A stretch of 20,620 nucleotides of DNA, taken from contig JAEMSB010000016.1 of NCBI GenBank assembly GCA_016463045.1, positions 1 to 20,620 on the forward strand, read 5' to 3'. This document shows positions 12,653 through 19,454 of the stretch, piece after piece. How positions within the stretch are numbered: the stretch's first letter is position 1; each line of letters starts with the position of its first letter. The notes under the pieces were generated by a model that was not told the origin of the DNA, ran no database searches, and saw nothing but the letters and a program-made list of their open reading frames with translations. The position numbers were made by a program, and so were the translations under genes. Origin of the DNA: Niveispirillum sp. GTDB lineage: Bacteria > Pseudomonadota > Alphaproteobacteria > Azospirillales > Azospirillaceae.

Positions 12653-14890
12653 GTGAAGGCGGCGGATTTTGCCGATGGGGGCGACGGATTGCGCGCATTA
12701 GTGCGGAGGGAGAAGGTTCTGCTGGCCTGTGGCCTGCTGGCGCTGGGGGTACTGGCCCTCTGGCTCTCCTTGCCCGGCCTGCTGGCCGCGCGCTGGACAT
12801 CGCAATTGCGAGCCCTGGGCTTTCCACAGGCCGAACTGGCCATCGACGATCTGGGTCTGACCCACGCCACCGGTGCCTTCTCCCTGGGGCAGGAAGACGG
12901 GGCCGACCGGTTTACGGCGCAGTTCACCCCTGCCGGCCTCTGGTCAGGACGGGTTATGGCGCTGGAGGTTCAAGGTTTACGGCTGTCGCAGCCGCTATCT
13001 CTATCCACATCCGGCCTGAGCGGTTTGACTGTCCCGGTTCAGATTACGCAGGCCCGTCTCAGCCTCGCCCTTCCTGGTGGGCTTGGGTCCCTACCCTTGA
13101 CGATGGATGCCGCCATCACCCCGGTGGAGGGTGGATGGCATGCGCAGGGGCAGGGCGCCCTGACCATCGGGCCGACGGGTGTTCCGGCCCGGATCACTGC
13201 TGACTGGCGCGGGGATACGCTGTCCGCCGCAGGCTTCACATTGAAACCCCTCTCTGGGACTGCCCTCTCTGACGGGCCGCGCCTGACAGGCCAGGGCAGC
13301 ATACGACGTTTGTCCAACGGCAACTGGATCGGTGATCTGGATGTTATGGCCAAGGCCCTGCCGCAGGGTTTGCCTGACATGGTCCTGCGCTGGAAAGACG
13401 GGCAGGGCCAGGCCTTGCTTGAATGGCCGGGCATTGCGCGTCTGGATGCCCTGATGGACCCGGATGACACGGGCGGGCAGCGGGTGGCGGGCAGCGTGCG
13501 GGTGGATGATGTTGCGGGGTTCGCCGCCCGGCTGGGGCAGCCTGATCCCGGCCTGATCGGCGGTCCCGTGACCCTGACATTGTCGGCCCGGAATGTTTCA
13601 ATGGACCTACCGCCCCGTGTCTGGCCCGATATCGAGGTGATGCTGGAGGCCCGTGGCCTGGGTATCGGGCAGGGGCCGCGCGACAATGCCCTGTCTCTGT
13701 CAGCAACCGCGCGGCGCATTGATGGGGAGTGGTGGTTATCCCCCACCGCCGATCAGCCACCCGGAAGCCTATCTATCCCGACCCTTGGCCTGATGGCAAA
13801 GGGGGTGTTGCTGACGGGACGGCTGGCATGGCCGCTGGACCTGGATGTCCGTGCAGCCGCCCTGCGCTTGCCCTGGCTGGCACCGTCTACACTTGCCGCC
13901 AAACTGCGCGGTGATCCGGCAGAGGAATTGCGCCTGGAATGGGCGATGGCGACCGGTGACAGGGGGGCCAGTCTGACCGGTGCGGTGGAATTGAACAGGG
14001 CCGGTGGCCGCGCGCTGGCACGGCTGGTGCCCATCACGCTGAATGCCGGTAATGCCGCACAGCTTTTCCCCGGCGCGCCATTGCCGCATGCCCTGACCGG
14101 TACCATCGCGGCCCGTCTGACGGCGGCGTGGAATGGCGACAGGGCCGATGGCACCGCCGATATCCTGCTGGAAGATGCGGGTCTGCGCCTGCCTGGCCTG
14201 CGCCTTGCCGGGGTAAACGGGGTGCTGCGCTTTGACCGGCTGTCACCCTTGTCCATGCCGCCACAAACCCTTTCCATCGGCCTGTTCGACCCCGGCATCG
14301 CCCTGATGGGCGGCGGCACTGGTCTGTCATTGCCTGCGGATGGCGTTCTGCGTCTGGCACCGGAGCCGTTCCGGTGGGCGGGGCAGAACGTGACACTACC
14401 ACAGGGAACGTTCCGCCTTGGCAATGACTATCTGGACCTGCGACTGGACGTCCCCGCGACGCCTGTTTCCGATGCCCTGTCGGCCCTTGGGGTTACAGGA
14501 ATAGAGGCAGAGGGATCATTGATCGGTTCGATACCGATCCGAATTGATGCTGTTGGCGCCCATCTCGGCCCCGGCGGCCTGCTGGCCACAGGGCCGGGAC
14601 GTCTGGCAGCAGCGGGCGGCACACCGCCGCCCTGGCTGGACCCGATCCACAATGACAGTCTGGCCTTGGTCAGCCGCGCTCTGTCCGACTACCGGTTCCG
14701 GTCACTGGGCATTGTTATTGGCGCTGAGGGGCTGCGCCTGACCCTGGATGGTGCCAACCCATCACTTTACGGCGGCTATGCGATGCCCATGAACCTGTTC
14801 CTGTCACGCCCGCCCGAACCTGAACCGCACACGATCCTGTCACCGACCGTCGCAGCCGATATCGCATCATTCAAGGCGCGTCGGGATTGA
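12653..14890 (+). CDS. YdbH/AsmA-like inner-membrane-anchored periplasmic protein
   Basis: A protein of about 745 residues with one N-terminal membrane helix (VLLACGLLALGVLALWLSL) after a short charged segment, then a long periplasmic region rich in beta-strand patterns. The C-terminal part carries what I recognise as the YdbH (dicarboxylate-transport-domain) signature: GIEAEGSLIGSIPIRID, a GLLATGPGRL segment, and the ending LTLDGANPSLYGGYAMPMNLFLS. Family knowledge: YdbH belongs to the AsmA-like bridge proteins (TamB, YhdP, YdbH) that carry phospholipids between the inner and outer membranes; YdbH usually works with the small lipoprotein YnbE and with YdbL, and neither is seen here. The start is uncertain: GTG 12653 is used, TTG 12629 and GTG 12701 are alternatives, and none has a strong ribosome site. 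It is followed by an exonuclease gene. Confidence 0.75.
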   Translation: MKAADFADGGDGLRALVRREKVLLACGLLALGVLALWLSLPGLLAARWTSQLRALGFPQAELAIDDLGLTHATGAFSLGQEDGADRFTAQFTPAGLWSGRVMALEVQGLRLSQPLSLSTSGLSGLTVPVQITQARLSLALPGGLGSLPLTMDAAITPVEGGWHAQGQGALTIGPTGVPARITADWRGDTLSAAGFTLKPLSGTALSDGPRLTGQGSIRRLSNGNWIGDLDVMAKALPQGLPDMVLRWKDGQGQALLEWPGIARLDALMDPDDTGGQRVAGSVRVDDVAGFAARLGQPDPGLIGGPVTLTLSARNVSMDLPPRVWPDIEVMLEARGLGIGQGPRDNALSLSATARRIDGEWWLSPTADQPPGSLSIPTLGLMAKGVLLTGRLAWPLDLDVRAAALRLPWLAPSTLAAKLRGDPAEELRLEWAMATGDRGASLTGAVELNRAGGRALARLVPITLNAGNAAQLFPGAPLPHALTGTIAARLTAAWNGDRADGTADILLEDAGLRLPGLRLAGVNGVLRFDRLSPLSMPPQTLSIGLFDPGIALMGGGTGLSLPADGVLRLAPEPFRWAGQNVTLPQGTFRLGNDYLDLRLDVPATPVSDALSALGVTGIEAEGSLIGSIPIRIDAVGAHLGPGGLLATGPGRLAAAGGTPPPWLDPIHNDSLALVSRALSDYRFRSLGIVIGAEGLRLTLDGANPSLYGGYAMPMNLFLSRPPEPEPHTILSPTVAADIASFKARRD

Positions 14891-14925
14891 GCTACAACCG
14901 CGGGATCGGAACCGGAGCGTCGCCT

Positions 14926-15783
14926 GTGATCGAACTCGCCATTGATTTTGAAACCGCCAATGCCCGCCGTGACAGCGCCTGCGCCGTGGGTGTGGCAGAG
15001 GTGTTTCGGCCCGATGCGCCTGTCTTTCGTCGTCTGATCCGACCGGAACCCGCCGAATTTTCCCCGTTCTGCGTTGCCGTGCATGGGATACGGCCCCATG
15101 ATGTGGCTGATGCGCCGACCTTTGCCGGTATCTGGCCCGATCTGTCACGCCGGCTGGAGGGGGCAGTGCTGCTAGCCCATAATGCCAGCTTTGATTCAGG
15201 TGTCCTGTCGGCCTGCCTGATGGCTGCCGGCTTGCCGGTGCCAGCCTTCCGCTTTGTGTGCACGGTTGAACTGGCCCGTGCCGCCTTTCCCGATCTGCGC
15301 AGCCATAAGCTAAACATTGTGGCCCATCATCTGGGTATCCCGTTGCAGCACCATGAGGCCGGCAGCGATGCCGCCGCCTGCGCCGCCATCGGCCAGCATG
15401 TCGCCCGGATGATGGGTACGGATACGGTGGTGGAGGCCTTGGAAAGGCTGAGGGTCGGGCAGGGTCAGTCCCGCGCCGGCCGATCGCCGCTGATCCCGGC
15501 CCAGCCCCGGCTGGCAAGCCCGACAAACCGGATGGACGGGCAGGGGTTTGTCGTCACGGGTACCCTGTCCGCCTGTTCACGGGCGGAGGCGGCAAGGGTC
15601 ATCCGGCAAGCCGGCGGACGGTTCCAGACCTATGTCACACAGGACACGGACTGGCTGATCGTCGGCCTGTCGCCGGGGCAGACAAAACTGACCGCCGCCC
15701 GCGCCCGGCAAAAGCGCTTTGGCCGCCTCCAGTTTGCGACAGAGGCGGAGTTTCTGGCCATGCTGGGCCTGACTCCCGTTTGA
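14926..15783 (+). CDS. DEDDh 3'-5' exonuclease fused to a BRCT domain
   Basis: A 285-residue two-domain protein. The N-terminal part (residues 1-165) is a DnaQ-like exonuclease with all five catalytic residues: Asp7 and Glu9 in AIDFETA, Asp90 in AHNASFD, and His143 with Asp148 in HEAGSD. After a linker comes a BRCT domain (about 206-280) of the DNA-ligase/replication-factor-C type: GFVVTGTL, VIRQAGGRF, DTDWLIVG and KLTAARA. Together these suggest trimming of DNA ends with BRCT docking to DNA or a partner, as in repair or replication. I chose GTG 14926, with GGAG eight bases upstream, directly before the catalytic segment; a TTG at 14887 overlapping the preceding stop is less likely. Its stop directly abuts the stop of the convergent glycosidase gene. 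Confidence 0.86.
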   Translation: MIELAIDFETANARRDSACAVGVAEVFRPDAPVFRRLIRPEPAEFSPFCVAVHGIRPHDVADAPTFAGIWPDLSRRLEGAVLLAHNASFDSGVLSACLMAAGLPVPAFRFVCTVELARAAFPDLRSHKLNIVAHHLGIPLQHHEAGSDAAACAAIGQHVARMMGTDTVVEALERLRVGQGQSRAGRSPLIPAQPRLASPTNRMDGQGFVVTGTLSACSRAEAARVIRQAGGRFQTYVTQDTDWLIVGLSPGQTKLTAARARQKRFGRLQFATEAEFLAMLGLTPV

Positions 15784-18255
15784 TCAGGGCAACCTGTCCA
15801 CCATCAATGTTTCGATCCGCGCTTCATTGACCGGACCGGTCATGCCACCTGGACCGCTGTAACTGGCGTTGGTGGAAAGCGCGCTCATGTTGAAGAAATC
15901 CTCGATGCTAACGCTGTAGCGGCCCGCCGGCAGGTCAAAGATGGCGCGGGTGGAACTGCGGGTGGAATGGCGGTCCCCCTCGGGATCGATATGCGGCATC
16001 TGCAGGATGGCGCTGTAACGCTTGCCGGCCTCATCCACCAGGACCAGCCGTTTGACAGCATTAGTGATGCCAGTATTCACGGCATAGGTCCGGTTTTCAT
16101 AGGTCGTCGTCAGGGCGTGGCGTCCACCACTGGCCACCATCACCTGCCCCAGGTCCAGCGTCTGGCCCAACCGGGCCATCTTGCCGACGGCGATGGTCTG
16201 CGCCGCTTCACCCCGCAGGCAGACAGGGGCAGAGGGTTGCGACGCGATACGGGTGGAAACATGCACAGCCACGATGGAATAGCAGGCGGTGACGGCAGGC
16301 GGCGGCGGGGCTGTATCGGTCCAGCCCGATCCCGTCACATCATCGGCAACCAGCACCCCGTCGCGTAAGACGCGGTAGCGCAGCGGTGTCCTGTCCTTGG
16401 TCGGGCCGAAATCCAGGGCGACCTGTTCCGCCGTGCGGCGCGCACCGGAAATGCCGGGAGTCCAGGGCATGAAGGCACGCGGCTCCTTATGGCTGACCGG
16501 GTCGATAGGGGCCAATGCCGTCACCCGACTTTGGGATGCCTGTGCCGGACCGAAACGAACCTCAATCCGGTTCCGCGATGCCGTGAACTCATCGGACGTC
16601 AGGGGGCCGTTCACGGTCTTGCCATTCAGGGTGATGCCCGCCACGGGATAGGCACCACCTGTCGCCGCCTTGGCTGGCAGGATCAGGGCGATTTCCACCG
16701 GCTTGCCCGCAAAGGACAGGCCGCCCAATACCACTTCGGGTTTGTCGAAGCGCGCGCGGGTGGCGGTGGTCAGGTAAGGTCTGATGTGCACGCCATCGGC
16801 GCCCGGCTGCCAGCCGAACACATCCTGCACGATGGCCCCGTAATAGGCGCCGACGGACCAGAGCTGACGACGGGAATTGATCTCCGGCCCGTCATCAAAC
16901 TGTGCCCGCCCCGTCAGCCATTCCAGATTCTCCATGTTGGAGAGATGAAGCGCTGCCGCCCGCTCCAGTGCGGCCAGACTCTGATCGACCGCAGCCACAT
17001 GCCCGGCGGCAATGGCGGCGCGCAGGCCATAGGCCGTGACAAAGGGCCATTGCGCCCGGTTGTGATAGACGAATTCCCCCGGTGCCTGCGGCCAGACGAC
17101 CGAGGGGCCAAACGGTGCGAAGGGATAGCGGTCAAAGATCGACCTGGCCCTTTCCGGCGGTGCCACGCCCGACAACACCACCAGGGCATTACCCAGCAGA
17201 TCATATTTCTCAATCCGGGCCGGCGTTGGCTCTGCCATCGTGTAGGTGGCATACATGCCGGCCCGGGCATCCCAGAAGGTGGCATCAATGGCCTTTGACA
17301 ATTCCTCCGCCCAGCCATCGTAACGGGTCGCCACAGGCACGTCCCCCACCTCCCGCGCCAGACGGGATGCCAGACGCAGGGCGCGGTATTGCAGGACGTT
17401 AGTGGAAAGTGCCTTTGACTGTGCCATGGCCGGTAGATGTTCGCGCACCCAGCGGGCATAGGTCTGTTCACGCCAGTCCAGGAAGCTGTGTTCACCGCCA
17501 TAAAGCCCGCTGGCTGTGTCGAACGCTGCAATCCGGTCTGCCTCCACCGTGCCACGCAGCGCGTCATAGGCCTTGCGTGCAAAATCAGCACGGGCGCCGC
17601 CCCGCAAATTGGCCAGCACCGCCTCTGCCCCCAGCGCCCAACTGGTGCGATCGGTGCTGATCGGCCAGGACCCGCCGGATCCTGTATCCTGCACGATCTG
17701 TGTGGAACCATTGGGAAGTTCGGCGGGGATGCTCACGCCCGCCCGGAAACTCCCCGTCTTGAACAGCAGGCTGTCCACGGCCCGCTGCGGGTCCAGCCCG
17801 GCCAGCCCCAGGTCCAGCGCGTAGGACAGGTCACGCGTCCAGACATAGTTCCATTTTTCACCCGTCTCAAAGCAATTACAGGCAATAGGCTGTCCGCCAT
17901 TATAGGCGCCGTCCTTGATGGAACTGACGCTTGCCAGTGCTGCATCATCCACCGATTGCGCGAACAGCGCGTCGAACAGCAGGTCGCCGGTCACTGTATA
18001 CGGCCCGCGTTCGCTGATTTCGCGTAGATTGGATGTATTATCCCGCTGCGGCGCCGTGCTGGTCAGCCGGAATTGCCGGGCACCGGGTTGTCCCTTCGCT
18101 TCCACCGTCACCCGGCCAGGCTTGGCCCCCGGTTCCAAGGCATAGGAGGGAAAGTCCCGCGTCTGCGCAGCCTGTGCCCCATGACCGGCGTCCAGCGCCA
18201 AGATGGATAGGGCGGCGGCGGTTGCCAACGGCAGGTGACGCGGGGACAGGGGCAT
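15784..18255 (-). CDS. secreted six-hairpin (alpha/alpha)6 glycosidase with Fn3-like region
   Basis: An 823-residue exported enzyme. ATG 18255 follows GGAGG at six bases and opens a signal peptide (ending near residues 29-30); the frame runs on 21 residues further upstream without a ribosome site. Residues about 100-490 form a six-hairpin glycosidase domain: NYVWTRDLSYALDLGLAG (Trp139, Arg141, Asp142), YGGEHSFLDW (Glu255, Asp260), GPEINSRRQLWSVGAYYG (Glu458) and a closing VFGWQPGADGV. This fold unites glucoamylases, glycogen-debranching, trehalase and rhamnosidase families. I cannot assign one, though it resembles proteins annotated as glycogen debranching or amylo-alpha-1,6-glucosidase. A fibronectin-III-like stretch (RYRVLRDGVLVADDVTG ... 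CYSIVAVHV) and a C-terminal beta-rich domain, perhaps carbohydrate-binding, follow. It lies 91 bp behind a LacI-family gene and has an operator-like site 68.5 bp from its start. Catalytic residues are guesses. Confidence 0.77.
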   Translation of the reverse strand: MPLSPRHLPLATAAALSILALDAGHGAQAAQTRDFPSYALEPGAKPGRVTVEAKGQPGARQFRLTSTAPQRDNTSNLREISERGPYTVTGDLLFDALFAQSVDDAALASVSSIKDGAYNGGQPIACNCFETGEKWNYVWTRDLSYALDLGLAGLDPQRAVDSLLFKTGSFRAGVSIPAELPNGSTQIVQDTGSGGSWPISTDRTSWALGAEAVLANLRGGARADFARKAYDALRGTVEADRIAAFDTASGLYGGEHSFLDWREQTYARWVREHLPAMAQSKALSTNVLQYRALRLASRLAREVGDVPVATRYDGWAEELSKAIDATFWDARAGMYATYTMAEPTPARIEKYDLLGNALVVLSGVAPPERARSIFDRYPFAPFGPSVVWPQAPGEFVYHNRAQWPFVTAYGLRAAIAAGHVAAVDQSLAALERAAALHLSNMENLEWLTGRAQFDDGPEINSRRQLWSVGAYYGAIVQDVFGWQPGADGVHIRPYLTTATRARFDKPEVVLGGLSFAGKPVEIALILPAKAATGGAYPVAGITLNGKTVNGPLTSDEFTASRNRIEVRFGPAQASQSRVTALAPIDPVSHKEPRAFMPWTPGISGARRTAEQVALDFGPTKDRTPLRYRVLRDGVLVADDVTGSGWTDTAPPPPAVTACYSIVAVHVSTRIASQPSAPVCLRGEAAQTIAVGKMARLGQTLDLGQVMVASGGRHALTTTYENRTYAVNTGITNAVKRLVLVDEAGKRYSAILQMPHIDPEGDRHSTRSSTRAIFDLPAGRYSVSIEDFFNMSALSTNASYSGPGGMTGPVNEARIETLMVDRLP

Positions 18256-18318
18256 GGTTCCTCCAACTGTCGGATTGTTTCCTGGACTTATTGATGTCGA
18301 AGGAGACGCGACGGTCAC

Positions 18319-18328
18319 TGCAATTGCA
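18319..18328. promoter_or_regulatory. operator-like palindrome before the six-hairpin glycosidase
   Basis: TGCAATTGCA is a perfect 10-bp palindrome inside TGCAATTGCAAC, centred 68.5 bp upstream of the glycosidase start. The 10-base sequence GCAATTGCAA recurs upstream of the LacI-family gene at the same distance from its start. It is probably the site of that regulator. Confidence 0.6.
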
Positions 18329-18346
18329 ACAAATAATCTGCAAAGA

Positions 18347-19369
18347 CTATGCGCCGCAGGATTCCCGGACGATCAGATCGGTACTCAACCGTTCAGAAGA
18401 GGCTGGATCACCCGCCAGCAGACGCAGCAGCTTTGCCACCAGCAGCCGGCCTGCCTTGGCGGTATCCTGGCGGATGGTGGTCAGGGCAGGGTGGGCATAG
18501 GCCGCAATTTCGATATCATCATAGCCGACGACCGCGACGTCGTGCGGTACCGACAGGCCGCGCCGGTTCAGGGCGCGAATGGCCCCGATGGCGACCAGAT
18601 CACTGACCGCAACGACAGCGTCGAACGCCACTCCCTGATCCAGTAGGTCATTTACTGCCTCCGCCGCCGCGTCAGGCACCAGCCGGCAGCGCCGATGCAA
18701 GTGGGGATCGACGGTCAAACCCGCCCCCTGTAATGCGTTCAGATAGCCCTGGTGACGTTGCGCCAGCTCCAGCGTGTGCGTGTCGCCCAGAAAGGCGATC
18801 CGGCGGCGACCCAGACGTGCCAGATGGTGGGTTGCCCGGTATCCGCCCCGGATATTGTCGCTGCCAACACAGCAATAGTCCTGGTCGGGGGCGACCGCCC
18901 CCCACACCACGAAGCGCCGCCCATCGCGGGCCAGACGGTTCAACGCCTCATGCAACTGGCTTTGGCCAAGGAAGATCAGGCCATCGGCCTGGTTCTGATC
19001 CAGCAGTTCGGCCAAACCACGCTGATCCATCGGGGTGGCATGCCCAAGGGTCAGGTCTAGGCCACGTTCGCGCATCGCAACACTGATCCCGCCGACCAGA
19101 CCCAGGCTGAATGGATCGACCGGCTGCCCCCCGTCATGGGCCGGCGGCATTACCACCATGATCGTGGGCCGGTCGCCGCCTGCCGTCTGCCGTGCGCGGC
19201 GAGGGGGCGCGTCATACTGCGCCGCCTCGGCCAGTTCACGGATACGGCGGCGGGTTTCGGCATTGACGGCGCTGCTGCCGCTCAATGCCCGCGATACGGT
19301 GGAAACCGACACGCCAGCCTGCTGGGCGATATCCTGCAGCCGTGAAGCGCGCGCCCTCACATCATCCAT
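18347..19369 (-). CDS. LacI/GalR-family transcriptional regulator of the glycosidase module
   Basis: A 340-residue regulator: helix-turn-helix at about residues 10-31 (RLQDIAQQAGVSVSTVSRALSG), a hinge region, then an effector domain with the family patterns GLVGGISVAMRERGLDLTL, LARLGRRRIAFLG, FDAVVAVSDLVAIGAIRAL, VAVVGYDDIEIAAYAHPALTTIRQD and a terminal LIVRES. I chose ATG 19369. The frame extends to 19474, but those 35 residues are atypical, overlap the end of the upstream gene and cover the operator-like site at 19434-19443. The next gene on the strand is a secreted glycosidase 91 bp away, and both genes carry the same operator-like sequence, which suggests autoregulation and control of that enzyme. 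The sequence resembles the first regulator in the window only at family level. The inducer is unknown, presumably a sugar released by the glycosidase. Confidence 0.85.
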   Translation of the reverse strand: MDDVRARASRLQDIAQQAGVSVSTVSRALSGSSAVNAETRRRIRELAEAAQYDAPPRRARQTAGGDRPTIMVVMPPAHDGGQPVDPFSLGLVGGISVAMRERGLDLTLGHATPMDQRGLAELLDQNQADGLIFLGQSQLHEALNRLARDGRRFVVWGAVAPDQDYCCVGSDNIRGGYRATHHLARLGRRRIAFLGDTHTLELAQRHQGYLNALQGAGLTVDPHLHRRCRLVPDAAAEAVNDLLDQGVAFDAVVAVSDLVAIGAIRALNRRGLSVPHDVAVVGYDDIEIAAYAHPALTTIRQDTAKAGRLLVAKLLRLLAGDPASSERLSTDLIVRESCGA

Positions 19370-19433
19370 GCCGCAAGCCCGCCCTGTATCCGCCGAAGGA
19401 ATGGTTCCCTTCTGCCTGACATCAAGGCTTGCG

Positions 19434-19443
19434 GCAATTGCAA
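19434..19443. promoter_or_regulatory. operator-like palindrome before the second LacI-family gene
   Basis: GCAATTGC (19434-19441) followed by AA repeats the sequence found upstream of the glycosidase. Its centre is 68.5 bp from the regulator start at 19369, the same distance as the other copy. A flanking TTGC-G-GCAA repeat (19429-19437) overlaps it. Confidence 0.57.
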
Positions 19444-19454
19444 TGACATGTAGG

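Noticed and set aside
16489..17298. Plus-strand frames of up to 269 codons opposite the six-hairpin glycosidase.
   Set aside because: They are complements of conserved glycosidase motifs and show no family signature of their own.
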